Shown: in pieces, positions 1 to 8,458 of the stretch | Position numbering within the stretch: position 1 is the first letter of the stretch | Layout: every line of letters begins with the position of its first letter | Source: Luteibacter yeojuensis | Lineage (GTDB): Bacteria; Pseudomonadota; Gammaproteobacteria; Xanthomonadales; Rhodanobacteraceae | Direction: 5' to 3' | NCBI RefSeq assembly: GCF_011742875.1 | Contig: NZ_JAAQTL010000001.1 | Span: 1,426,001 to 1,490,000 of the forward strand | Length of the DNA stretch: 64,000 nt | Position numbers and translations under genes: made by a program | The notes under the pieces: generated by a model | Told to the model about the DNA's origin: nothing | What the model saw: only the letters and a program-made list of their open reading frames with translations | Databases searched by the model: none

Positions 1-23
1 CTCGCCGCTGTAGCGGCTCCTAT
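1..23. repeat. REP-like palindrome, half element at window edge
   Basis: Matches the family seen at 35.6, 38.7, 49.5 and 52.2 kb, here with TGTA instead of TATA at the palindrome centre (GCCGCTGTAGCGGC). It lies just downstream of the S53 peptidase stop. The partner of an inverted pair, if there is one, would lie outside the window. Confidence 0.7.
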
Positions 24-43
24 AAGGCAGCCTCTTTACATCG

Positions 44-2536
44 CTAGTTGGTCCAGGTCGCCTTCAAGGTCACGCCCGAGAACGCCGCATACGCATTGAG
101 CATCACGTAATACGTACCCGGCGTCGGAGCGCTGGCCGTGCAGCTTTCCGTGTTGCCCGTGACATACGGACGGCAATCGAACGTCGAAAGCGTGGGGGCG
201 GCGCCGAGCCTCACGTAGAGGTCCGCGTCGCCACTGCCGCCCGAGATCGCGATCTTCAGGTTGTGCGCACCCGAAGGCACCACCACGGTGTAGTTGAGCT
301 GCCCGTTATGCGGCGCCGAAAGTCCCGTCACGGCCACACCGTTCTGCAACACGTTGCCGCCACCGCCGCCGGAGCTCACCGTCACCGTCGAGGTCTTGGT
401 GTTGGTGGCGCCACCGTTGTCGGTCACCGTCTCGCTCACGGCATAGCTACCCGAAGACGCATACGTGTGACTCGGATTCGTGGACGTCGACGTGCCGCCG
501 TCGCCGAAACTCCAGGAATGCGAGACGATGCTGCCGTCGCCGTCCGTCGAGCTATCCGTGAAGCTGGCGGTGAGGCCGCTGGTGGTGGAACTGAAATTCG
601 CCACCGGCGGTGTGTTGGTACCGCCACCGCCGCTCACCCAGTTCGCCTGCGCGAAGGTGTTCAGCGCGCCGATGTCGAAGCTGCCGAAACCGGTGGCTTC
701 ATCGAAACCGCTCGCCGCGGTATAGCCATGGTTCTGATAACCGTTATTGCCCGAAGTCACGTCATGCAGCAGCGACGCGTGGGTCGGGAAGTCCTGGAAG
801 AACTTCGAGGCCGGGAAGCCGATGGCGTTGCCGGCCGCCGACTCGATGCGCGCGAAGGCGCCGACGAACAAGGGCGAGGCGAGGCTGGTGCCACCTACCT
901 GGTAGTTCGAACCGTTCGCCCTGATGATCGCGCCCGAGGCCGATGCGGCATCGAACGAAATATCCGGACCCACGCGCTTGGTCGAACTGCTGACCGACGA
1001 TTGCCACGACGGTGCGGTCTCGTACAGGCTGGTGCCGCCACCCGTCGCCCAGAGACGCTGGTTGTTGTAGGTGGGCGGCGAGACGGCCGCGAGGCCTTCG
1101 TTCCACACCGTCTCGCCGGTCCAGCTGCTGCCGCTGGTGGACAACGTGGTGCCGCCCACCTGGATCACATAGGGCGAACTGGCCGGTTCGCTGACCGAGT
1201 AGTGATTGAGGTCGATCTTCACGGTGCCCGCGGAGTTGGCGACATAACCCGGCGAACCGGTCTGCGGATCGGTCGACCACTGGTAGACGCCTGCATCGCC
1301 GGACGCCACCGAGAAGGTCTGGCCCTGCGCGACCGCCTGCTGGAAGATCGCATCGTCGGCCGCTTGCGTACCCGACTGCTCCGCCGCAGTCTCGTCTTCG
1401 CCGAGCGACACGTTGATCAGCTTCGCCTGGTTGTCGGTCACCGCGCGGTTGAACGTGGCGGTGATGCCCGCGTTGGTGATGCCGCCGGAGCTCGAATTGC
1501 CGTTGGCCGACGTGTAGAAGATCAGGTGCTGCACGCCGCCGGCGATACCCACGATGCTCTGGCTGTCCAGCGACCACTCGACGTTCGAATCGGGATCGTT
1601 GGCGAAGGTGCCGCTGCCGACCTTGGTGATCGTGCTGTTGACCGTGGGCAACCCGGCCCCGGCCGTCCAGCTGTTGAGGTCGGTCACGGTCTGCGTGATC
1701 GAGCCCCAGGTGATGACGGCGACGGTCGTGCCGGTCGCCGCCGTCACGCCGCTGCCGCCATAGATCGCGGCAAAGTCCTGCGGATTGTGCGAGGTGGTGG
1801 CGGCGGCCGCCTGCGTGGTCATGGACGAACCCGGTACCGTGACGTTCTCGGGCTTGTAGATGTGGTTCAGCGGACGCTTCACCGAAACGTTCTGCAGGCC
1901 GAGCACCGACTGCACGGCATCGCCAAGCTCAGCAGGCACGAGGGCTGGCGTGTCGTTGGCGAAGTACTCGCGGCCGTTCGCGTTGAAGCGCTTGATGGAG
2001 GTATGGAAGCCGTTGGTCGCGGCGCCGACGTTACCGTCCGCCGAGATCAGCAGGTTGTTGGGCGCCACTTCGATATTCGTGAAGCCCGCCTTCTGCAAGT
2101 GCGCCACCACCTTGTCGACCTGCGCCTGCGTCGGCGCGAAGCGTGCCTTGAACTGGTCCGGTGTGAGGAACTTCCCATGCAAGGGGTTTCCCGGCGTGGT
2201 GACGGCGGCAAGGAACGACTGCAGCTGGTCGGGATTGCGCAGCTTGAGGCTGACCGAAATGTGCAACGGCTGGTCGGCCGCCATCGCGGTGACGGCCGCG
2301 CCGTCGATATGCGGGGAGCCGGTCATGTTCAGCGCGTAACCCGACGCCACCGGCGTGCCGGTGGTGGACGCCGCGGCGAGTGTTTGCGTACCGGCGACGG
2401 GTAGCATCGCGGCCTGCGTGCGCGTGGACACCCAGGCGTCGTCCGCGTGCGCGGAAAGGGTGGACATCGCCAGCGCGATCGCCGCCGTCAGTACCGTCTT
2501 GCGAGAGATCCCAGAAGCAAAAGCATCGATCTTCAT
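44..2536 (-). CDS. Secreted S53 (sedolisin/kumamolisin) peptidase with PKD and PPC domains
   Basis: Predicted secreted acid-active serine-carboxyl peptidase of 830 aa. Residues 1-31 look like a signal peptide ending SAHA. A pro-kumamolisin activation domain covers about 87-185, and the S53 catalytic domain about 250-620. The family triad is visible: Glu320 and Asp324 in EWSLD, and Ser551 in GGTSLASP; Asp414 in SGDAG fits the oxyanion Asp. A PKD domain (about 645-725, WSFGDGG) and a bacterial pre-peptidase C-terminal domain (about 735-830, DADLYVRLG) follow. I chose the ATG at 2536 because GGAAGGATC precedes it by a few bases and the signal peptide starts there; an in-frame ATG at 2626 would add 30 residues without a signal. 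Transcribed alone. Likely role is extracellular protein degradation. Confidence 0.93.
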   Translation of the reverse strand: MKIDAFASGISRKTVLTAAIALAMSTLSAHADDAWVSTRTQAAMLPVAGTQTLAAASTTGTPVASGYALNMTGSPHIDGAAVTAMAADQPLHISVSLKLRNPDQLQSFLAAVTTPGNPLHGKFLTPDQFKARFAPTQAQVDKVVAHLQKAGFTNIEVAPNNLLISADGNVGAATNGFHTSIKRFNANGREYFANDTPALVPAELGDAVQSVLGLQNVSVKRPLNHIYKPENVTVPGSSMTTQAAAATTSHNPQDFAAIYGGSGVTAATGTTVAVITWGSITQTVTDLNSWTAGAGLPTVNSTITKVGSGTFANDPDSNVEWSLDSQSIVGIAGGVQHLIFYTSANGNSSSGGITNAGITATFNRAVTDNQAKLINVSLGEDETAAEQSGTQAADDAIFQQAVAQGQTFSVASGDAGVYQWSTDPQTGSPGYVANSAGTVKIDLNHYSVSEPASSPYVIQVGGTTLSTSGSSWTGETVWNEGLAAVSPPTYNNQRLWATGGGTSLYETAPSWQSSVSSSTKRVGPDISFDAASASGAIIRANGSNYQVGGTSLASPLFVGAFARIESAAGNAIGFPASKFFQDFPTHASLLHDVTSGNNGYQNHGYTAASGFDEATGFGSFDIGALNTFAQANWVSGGGGTNTPPVANFSSTTSGLTASFTDSSTDGDGSIVSHSWSFGDGGTSTSTNPSHTYASSGSYAVSETVTDNGGATNTKTSTVTVSSGGGGGNVLQNGVAVTGLSAPHNGQLNYTVVVPSGAHNLKIAISGGSGDADLYVRLGAAPTLSTFDCRPYVTGNTESCTASAPTPGTYYVMLNAYAAFSGVTLKATWTN

Positions 2537-2873
2537 GATTGATCCTTCCATTAGCCCGTAGATGCTTCCGCCAAGGCGGAAGCCCTGACACCGCAGGCGT
2601 TCCGGATCGAACATCGCCTTCCCCACCGGCCGGTGGATGCACCGGCCGCTTCCTTGTCCGCAGAAAATTGCGCTGCCCCACCCTTCCCGCCACTTGCTCC
2701 CCCTGCCCTGCGAGCAATGGCGCCGCCGTCTTTCGCGGGGCTTTCAGGAAACCCGAACGGTCGAGGAAGACAGGGAAGTCCGTGATGCGTCGCGCAAAAT
2801 AAGACGATGCAAAATCGGCAGCCCCGTTCCGAGATGCGCCACAGCCATCCGTCAGGATCGACGGGTTCGCAAT
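2537..2873 (-). promoter_or_regulatory. Leader/promoter region of the S53 peptidase, with a stem-loop
   Basis: This gap holds no convincing gene. At 2564-2583 a perfect 9-bp stem (GCTTCCGCC/GGCGGAAGC, AA loop) lies about 15 bases upstream of the peptidase Shine-Dalgarno (2541-2549), so it would form in the mRNA leader. No sigma-70 promoter stands out. Confidence 0.4.
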
Positions 2874-3746
2874 TTACTGCGCCAGCGGGAGGTGGATGTC
2901 GGTAACCGTCTCGTGCTCCGGCACGTCCGGGAAGAAGGCGACCCGGCGCAGGAACAGGGGCGCATCGCCCGGCTCCTCGCCGCTTCCCGTCAACCATTCG
3001 CCGTAGAGGAAGCGGATGGCATCGCCCAGGAGGGCCTCCGAACCGGTATGGCGCAGCACCGCGCAACGGCCTCCCCACAGACGCGCGGCAACGACGCCCT
3101 CGTCGTTTGGCGGTACATCGGCGCAAGAGGCGCAGAGGTCGAGACGATAACGCTCGGGTGGCGTCGTTTCGGGATCGTCGTAGAGGATGTTCCAGGTGGC
3201 GCTCTTCGAAGGCGGCAGGCCGTTGGCACGCCGCCAGGCGATAAAGCGGCGAATGGTCTCGCCGATACGCTCGGGCGGCCCCACGTGCGAAAGGCATGCA
3301 ACGGCCGTCTCGGGAAAGTCGACGATGCGCACATCGTCGACATGGTGTCCTGCGGGCATATGGAACCTCCTTACTTCGTCGAGCTCGCGCCATGCCGTGG
3401 CCCATACCCGCCAGTCCGGGGCGTCGCGGAACGCCGCCGGCGATTGGCCGAGCCGTTGCCGGAACGCGCGCGAGAAGGCTTCCGGGCTTTCATAGCCGGC
3501 GTCCAGGGCGACATCGGTCAACGAGACCATGGGCCGGAACGCCGCCTGCCACGCGGCCCGCTTGAACCGGGACAGCTGCACGTAGCGGTGCACCGGCAAG
3601 CCGGCGAGGGCCGAGAACCGGCGGTGAAAGTGGTATGGCGAGCAGGCCGCGACCTCCGCCAGGACATCGAGCGACAGATCGCCGTCCAGATGGCCGTCGA
3701 TGTATGCGAGTACGCGGCGGAAGCGCAGGTGTGATGGGTCGGTCAT
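2874..3746 (-). CDS. AraC-family regulator with GyrI-like effector domain
   Basis: DNA-binding transcriptional regulator of 290 aa. The N-terminal about 100 residues carry the double helix-turn-helix of AraC/XylS proteins, including YHFHRRF in the first unit and AGYESPEAFSRAFR in the second. Residues about 125-288 resemble the GyrI-like/SOUL small-molecule binding domain, as in Rob-type regulators. The order HTH first, ligand domain second is typical of Rob/SoxS-like multidrug or stress regulators. Start chosen at 3746 (MTDPSH); an upstream ATG at 3782 adds 12 unlikely residues. It lies divergent from the GH35 gene with 125 bp between starts, so it may regulate that gene, but the ligand is unknown. 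Confidence 0.88.
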   Translation of the reverse strand: MTDPSHLRFRRVLAYIDGHLDGDLSLDVLAEVAACSPYHFHRRFSALAGLPVHRYVQLSRFKRAAWQAAFRPMVSLTDVALDAGYESPEAFSRAFRQRLGQSPAAFRDAPDWRVWATAWRELDEVRRFHMPAGHHVDDVRIVDFPETAVACLSHVGPPERIGETIRRFIAWRRANGLPPSKSATWNILYDDPETTPPERYRLDLCASCADVPPNDEGVVAARLWGGRCAVLRHTGSEALLGDAIRFLYGEWLTGSGEEPGDAPLFLRRVAFFPDVPEHETVTDIHLPLAQ

Positions 3747-3871
3747 GCGTGAAGCGTAACGGGCTCGCGATCGATCGCGCATGACGGATCTTGCGCGAAT
3801 GCGCCCGCGATCGCTTGCGGTGGGACCGAAGCCCTCTGTACCTTCGGAAGCTTCCCAACGTGGAGGCTATC

Positions 3872-5719
3872 GTGACGCGCCTGAGCCTGCTCCTCTCGAC
3901 CTGCATCGCCGCCTCGGCGGTTCTTTCCACTTCCGCCCTGGCCGCCACGCCCCCGCATTTCGCGGTGGAGAACGGGCACTTCCTCCTCGACGGCAAGCCT
4001 TATGTCATTCGCTCGGGCGAGATGCACTACCCTCGCATCCCCCGCGCCGACTGGCGCGACCGCATGCGCAAGGCCAAGGCGATGGGGCTCAACACCATCA
4101 CCACCTACGCATTCTGGAATGCCAACGAGCCCGAGCCCGGCATCTTCGATTTCAGCGGAAACAACGATATCGCCGCCTTCGTGCGCACTGCGCAGGAAGA
4201 AGGCCTGAACGTCATCGTGCGTCCCGGCCCCTTCGTGTGCGCCGAGTGGGAGTTCGGTGGCATCCCGGCATGGTTGCTGCGTACGCCCGGTCTCCGCGTC
4301 CGCTCCTACGACCCGCGCTTCCTCGAGGCCACCGCCAGATGGTTCAAGCGTCTGGGCCAGGAGCTCGCTCCACTGATGAGTACGCGCGGCGGCCCCATCC
4401 TGATGGCGCAGGTGGAGAACGAATACGGTTACGTCGGTAACGATCGCGACTACATGGAAGCCATCCGCAAGCAGATGATAGACGGCGGCTTCGACCTGCC
4501 GCTCTTCATGTCGAACGGGCCCGGTCCGACCTGGATGAGCCGCGGCACCCTGCCCGGCCTGGTCTCGGTCATCAATTTCACGGGCGATGCCGCGAAGACC
4601 GAACGTGCCTTCCGGCGCTCCGCACCGATGATGGAAGGCATGCCGCGCATGGCCGGGGAATACTGGACCGGCTGGTACGACCGCTGGAGCGAGCCGCACA
4701 AGACCCGCTCGACCGACGAAGTGACAGGCGCCGTCGGCTGGATGCTCGACCACGACATTTCGTTCAACCTCTACATGTTCGACGGCGGTACGAACTTCGG
4801 TTGGATGAATGGCGCGAACAACGAGGCGGACCATTACCTGCCGGTGACGACGAGCTACGACTACGATTCGCCGGTCGACGAGGCGGGACGCATCACCCCG
4901 AAGTACATCGCCTTCCGCAAGGTCATCGGGGCCCATCTCCCGAAGGGCGAGAAGCTGCCGCCGGTGCCGGCCTCCTCGCCCACGGTCGCCCTTCCCCGCT
5001 TCCAGCTCGACGAGTCGGTCGGCCTGCTCGACGCACTGCCGGGCCTGTCCAAGCCGCAGACGACGCTGACACCGCATGGAATGGAAGCCTTCGGCCAGAA
5101 CTACGGCCTCATCCTTTACCGGAAGACACTGGCAGAGGACGCCAAGGGCAAGCTCGACGTCGAAGACGTGCACGACTACGCCACCGTCCTCGCGGACGGC
5201 AAGCCGCTCGGCACGCTGGAACGCGGCAAGCACGAGCACGAGTTGCCGGTGGACCTGAAAGCCGGGACCACGCTGGACCTGCTGGTCGAGAACATGGGTC
5301 GCATCAACATCGATCCCGCCATGGCGGAAGAGAACAAGGGGATCACGAACTCGGTGCTCGTCGACGGCCTGGACCTCACCCACTGGTCCGTGTACCCCCT
5401 GCCGCTGGACGATCTCTCCGGTCTCGCCTTCCGGAAGGGCGGCCATCCGCAAGGCCCGGCGTTCTGGCACGGCTCGTTCGATCTGTCGAAGGTCGCCGGC
5501 GGTACCTTCCTCGACATGCGCGGCTGGAACAAGGGCAACGCCTGGATCAACGGACACCATCTTGGCCGCTTCTGGAGCGTCGGGCCGCAGCGAACGCTGT
5601 ACGTGCCCGCCTCATGGCTGCGCAAGGGGCATAACGATGTGATCGTGCTGGAGATGCAGGGCGGTGGATCGCATGCGATCGCGGGCCTGAAGGACCCGGT
5701 GTTCTCGACCGGCGGGTGA
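3872..5719 (+). CDS. Secreted GH35 beta-galactosidase
   Basis: Glycoside hydrolase family 35 retaining beta-galactosidase, 615 aa. The first about 25 residues form a signal peptide (LLLSTCIAASAVLS...ALAA), so it acts in the periplasm or outside. The catalytic barrel starts with the family signature FLLDGKPYVIRSGEMHYPRI. Glu184 in QVENEYG is the expected acid/base and Glu263 in GEYWTGWYD the expected nucleophile. The C-terminal part (about 400-615) contains the jelly-roll modules typical of the family, with the WINGHHLGRFW motif. The GTG at 3872 is preceded by GGAGG (3862-3866) with 5-base spacing, which decides the start over the ATG at 3791. Followed by a GH76 gene on the same strand. Confidence 0.94.
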   Translation: MTRLSLLLSTCIAASAVLSTSALAATPPHFAVENGHFLLDGKPYVIRSGEMHYPRIPRADWRDRMRKAKAMGLNTITTYAFWNANEPEPGIFDFSGNNDIAAFVRTAQEEGLNVIVRPGPFVCAEWEFGGIPAWLLRTPGLRVRSYDPRFLEATARWFKRLGQELAPLMSTRGGPILMAQVENEYGYVGNDRDYMEAIRKQMIDGGFDLPLFMSNGPGPTWMSRGTLPGLVSVINFTGDAAKTERAFRRSAPMMEGMPRMAGEYWTGWYDRWSEPHKTRSTDEVTGAVGWMLDHDISFNLYMFDGGTNFGWMNGANNEADHYLPVTTSYDYDSPVDEAGRITPKYIAFRKVIGAHLPKGEKLPPVPASSPTVALPRFQLDESVGLLDALPGLSKPQTTLTPHGMEAFGQNYGLILYRKTLAEDAKGKLDVEDVHDYATVLADGKPLGTLERGKHEHELPVDLKAGTTLDLLVENMGRINIDPAMAEENKGITNSVLVDGLDLTHWSVYPLPLDDLSGLAFRKGGHPQGPAFWHGSFDLSKVAGGTFLDMRGWNKGNAWINGHHLGRFWSVGPQRTLYVPASWLRKGHNDVIVLEMQGGGSHAIAGLKDPVFSTGG

Positions 5720-5785
5720 CCGGGTTCTCACTATCGACAGGGTTCCTCTGCGACACTCCATGGATTGTGTGAGCTGTTTTTTCCA

Positions 5786-5811
5786 TTTAGACGTCTAATT
5801 AAACGTCTAAA
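5786..5811. promoter_or_regulatory. Palindromic operator candidate upstream of the GH76 gene
   Basis: TTTAGACGT (5786-5794) and ACGTCTAAA (5803-5811) form a perfect 9-bp inverted repeat, and the left half contains the palindrome TAGACGTCTA. The stretch is AT-rich in a GC-rich genome. TTTAGA (5786-5791) and TAAATA (5808-5813) are 16 bp apart and could be the promoter itself, so a repressor bound here would block it. The central CG is in keeping with LacI-type operators. AGACGTCT also equals the enterobacterial MetJ box, but nothing here is linked to methionine. Confidence 0.5.
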
Positions 5812-5917
5812 TAGTTCACGCAAGCAGTTTCCGTGCCGGATCACCGCCCACGGTCCGGTCGCACTGCCCCGGGGGAGCGCCCCCGTTCGTGGGTGTCCCA
5901 GAGGAGCACTTCAGATC

Positions 5918-7843
5918 GTGAAACCGAAGACGAAGTTTGCCGGACTACGCACACGCCTCCAGACCTTGCTGGCCGTGACCGCCCTGACCCTCGTCGCCGC
6001 GGCCTTTCCCGCGGCGGCGGCCGATCGAACCGACCCGCCCAGCCCGCACACGGACGGTCCCACGGCGGTCGCGCGCGCGCGCGTGGCGGCGGACGTGCTC
6101 ATGGGATCCTACGACCCCGGGAAAGCCTGGTTCCCGTCCAGCTGGTGGAACTCGGCCGTGGCGCTGCAGACCATCGGCGATTACATGCAGCGCACCGGCG
6201 ACCGCCGCTACCTCGGCCAGCTGGACAACACCTTCGAGAAAGACAAGGGCGTGTTTCCGGCCGGCGTATTGTCCGGCGACCCGTTGCTGGGCAACTTCAC
6301 CAGCCGCGCCATCGACGATTCCGAATGGTGGGGCCTGACCTGGATCCAGGCCTATGACCTCACCCGCGATCCCAAGTACCTCGACATGGCGGTCACCATC
6401 GCCAACTACGTCTACGGCTATTGGGACAGCAGCACCTGTGGCGGTGGCGTCTGGTGGAATGCGGAGCGCACCTACAAGAACGCGATCACCAATGGTTTGT
6501 GGATCCGGCTCACCGCGGAACTGCACAACCGCATCCACGGCGACACGCTCTGGTTGAACCGTTCCCGCACCGCCTGGGCGTGGTTCCGCGATAGCGGCAT
6601 GATCAATGCCGACGGCCTGGTCAACGACGGCCTCACCGATGCCTGCACCAACAACGGTCAGAACGTGTGGACCTACAACCAGGGCCTCGCGATCGGCGGC
6701 GGCCTCGAACTGTGGCGCGCCACGAAAGACCCGGCCATCCTCGCGACCGTGAAGCGCCTGGCCGATGCCGCCATCGGTCCGAACGGCCTGGTGGACGACG
6801 GCACGCTGACCGAAGCCTGCGACGCCACCGACCAGACCTGCGACGACAACGGCAAGCAGTTCAAGGGCATCTTCATGCGGTACTGGACCGACCTCGTCGA
6901 CACCACCCATGACCGCCGATACGCCGACTTCCTGGGAACGCAGGCGGACATCGTCTGGAACAAGGATCGCGATGCCGCCGGTCGGTTAGGCACACGCTGG
7001 TCCGGCGCCACCAGCGACGATCATCCGAATGTCTTCGACTGGCGCACGCAGGCCAGCGCACTCAGCGCACTGGTAGGTGCCGTACCGACACCGGCGCCGT
7101 TGCTGTCGCTCGCCGCCACCCTGTCCCCGGCACAGCCCGTCGTCATGCCGTCCGCATCGGGCAGCACGACGATTCCCGTCGATCTGGGCACCTCCGCCAC
7201 GGGGTTCTTCCCGCTGCTGGCGCTCGCCTCCGTCGACACGCCCAGCGGCTGGAGCGCTTCGCCGCGAGCCACTCTCGTGCGCCTTCATCCACATGGCAAC
7301 GCGATGCCGGCCAGTCGCAGCGTGCCGCTGACGATCAGCGTGCCGAGTTCGGCGACGGACGGCCACCACCTGGTCACCGCCAACCTGATGGCCGCCGGCC
7401 TGCGCTTCGCCACCCAGGCCGACGTGCTGGTCGCGCACTCGATCGACTTCGACACCGGAACCGTCGCCGAAAACCCCTGGCTTTTCGATCCCGACCACTC
7501 GCAGAGCAACGGCGTGCAGAACCGCTTCGCCGATGGGAATGCGCACTTCACCTATCGCTTCCCGTTCCCGGCGGACACGACATCCGCCCGGGTCACCCTG
7601 ACCATCGACGCCGAGTTCGTGGTGCAGGTCAGCGCCGACAACGAGAACTGGACCACGGTGCTCCAGGAAGACCGGCCGATCACCGACGGCTCGAACAAGG
7701 CCGACCGCAGCATCGATCTCACGCCGTACCTCGGTAACGGTGCCGACGGTTCCAAGCCGGTGTACGTGAAAGTCTCGGACAGCTTCCCCAACGATGGCTG
7801 GGGCGGGCGCGTGTACCACGTGACGGCGAATATCGTGCAGTAA
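5918..7843 (+). CDS. Secreted GH76-family glycosidase (alpha-1,6-mannanase-like)
   Basis: Protein of 641 aa with an N-terminal signal peptide (about 1-35, ending PAAAAD) and an (alpha/alpha)6-barrel of glycoside hydrolase family 76 over about 45-395. The adjacent acidic pair Asp133-Asp134 in AIDDSEWWGLTW matches the catalytic DD motif of the family, which cleaves alpha-1,6-mannan backbones in characterised members. Residues about 400-641 form an accessory beta-rich region with no family I can name. The GTG at 5918 is chosen because GAGGAG lies at 5901-5906 and the signal peptide starts there; the ATG at 5765 would overlap the operator. With GH35 it suggests use of plant or fungal polysaccharide. 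The true substrate is unknown. Confidence 0.88.
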   Translation: MKPKTKFAGLRTRLQTLLAVTALTLVAAAFPAAAADRTDPPSPHTDGPTAVARARVAADVLMGSYDPGKAWFPSSWWNSAVALQTIGDYMQRTGDRRYLGQLDNTFEKDKGVFPAGVLSGDPLLGNFTSRAIDDSEWWGLTWIQAYDLTRDPKYLDMAVTIANYVYGYWDSSTCGGGVWWNAERTYKNAITNGLWIRLTAELHNRIHGDTLWLNRSRTAWAWFRDSGMINADGLVNDGLTDACTNNGQNVWTYNQGLAIGGGLELWRATKDPAILATVKRLADAAIGPNGLVDDGTLTEACDATDQTCDDNGKQFKGIFMRYWTDLVDTTHDRRYADFLGTQADIVWNKDRDAAGRLGTRWSGATSDDHPNVFDWRTQASALSALVGAVPTPAPLLSLAATLSPAQPVVMPSASGSTTIPVDLGTSATGFFPLLALASVDTPSGWSASPRATLVRLHPHGNAMPASRSVPLTISVPSSATDGHHLVTANLMAAGLRFATQADVLVAHSIDFDTGTVAENPWLFDPDHSQSNGVQNRFADGNAHFTYRFPFPADTTSARVTLTIDAEFVVQVSADNENWTTVLQEDRPITDGSNKADRSIDLTPYLGNGADGSKPVYVKVSDSFPNDGWGGRVYHVTANIVQ

Positions 7844-7851
7844 CCCCAAGC

Positions 7852-7887
7852 CTGCCTCCGTCTTCGCCCAAGCGAGGACGGAGGCAG
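7852..7887. terminator. Stem-loop between convergent GH76 and yccF
   Basis: CTGCCTCCGTC (7852-7862) pairs perfectly with GACGGAGGCAG (7877-7887). It sits in the short gap between convergent genes. There is no T-tract on either side, so it may only stabilise or bound transcripts. A second palindrome, CCGGAAGCTTCCGG, lies at 7899-7912. Confidence 0.45.
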
Positions 7888-7922
7888 CCAGCGAGCCGCC
7901 GGAAGCTTCCGGTGCCGGCCCC

Positions 7923-8384
7923 TCAGGCGGCGCCACGCATCCTTTGCACCGTGGCCTCGGCGTCGAACCGGCGGGACGCGGCGGCCACGTCGCAGCTGAC
8001 GACGGTCTTGCCGATGGGCGCAAGCGCGATCCCGGCCAGCTTGAGGTGCTGGATGCCGAAGGGAATGCCGATGATCGTCACGCAGCAGGCGATGGCCGAG
8101 CACACGTGACCGATCGCGAGCCAGATGCCCGCAAAGACAAACCAGATGATGTTGCCCAGCGTACCGAACGCGCTGGTGCCGATATCGCCCCGGCCGGAAA
8201 GCTGCTCGCGGTCCACCGCCTCCTTGCCGAACGGGAAAAAGGCGAATGTGCCGATGACGAAGCAGGAGCGCGCCCAGGGAATGCCGACGATGGTGATCAT
8301 CGCGACCAAACCCGCGAGCCACCAGCCGAGACCCATCACCAAGCCGCCAAAGACGAACCAGAGCAGGTTCATGATCGTTCGCAT
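7923..8384 (-). CDS. YccF-family inner membrane protein
   Basis: 153-aa membrane protein with two copies of the YccF repeat: paired hydrophobic segments each followed by a TIVGIPWA or TIIGIPFG motif (about 28-40 and 100-112). This duplication and the FPFGK motif are typical of YccF/DUF307 proteins, whose biochemical role is unknown. The C-terminal about 30 residues are charged and probably cytoplasmic. It lies 74 bp downstream of the SulP gene on the same strand and could be co-transcribed with it. Confidence 0.85.
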   Translation of the reverse strand: MRTIMNLLWFVFGGLVMGLGWWLAGLVAMITIVGIPWARSCFVIGTFAFFPFGKEAVDREQLSGRGDIGTSAFGTLGNIIWFVFAGIWLAIGHVCSAIACCVTIIGIPFGIQHLKLAGIALAPIGKTVVSCDVAAASRRFDAEATVQRMRGAA

Positions 8385-8458
8385 ACCGCTACTCCCTGTG
8401 GACTCGAGGCGACCGTAATGCCATCCGCTCCCGGAGGTACAGTGCCGGTAGACCTACT

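Noticed and set aside
263..2404. 713-aa open frame on the plus strand opposite the S53 peptidase
   Set aside because: Arg/Gly-rich composition typical of antisense frames in high-GC genes; the minus strand encodes a complete, motif-bearing peptidase.
3743..5560. 605-aa open frame on the minus strand opposite the GH35 gene
   Set aside because: Antisense shadow of a clear GH35 enzyme; no family features, and composition is that of a codon-position artefact.
5789..5796. AGACGTCT as a MetJ met-box
   Set aside because: A single exact box; MetJ sites need tandem contiguous 8-mers, and the downstream gene is a glycosidase. Kept only as an operator candidate of unknown regulator.
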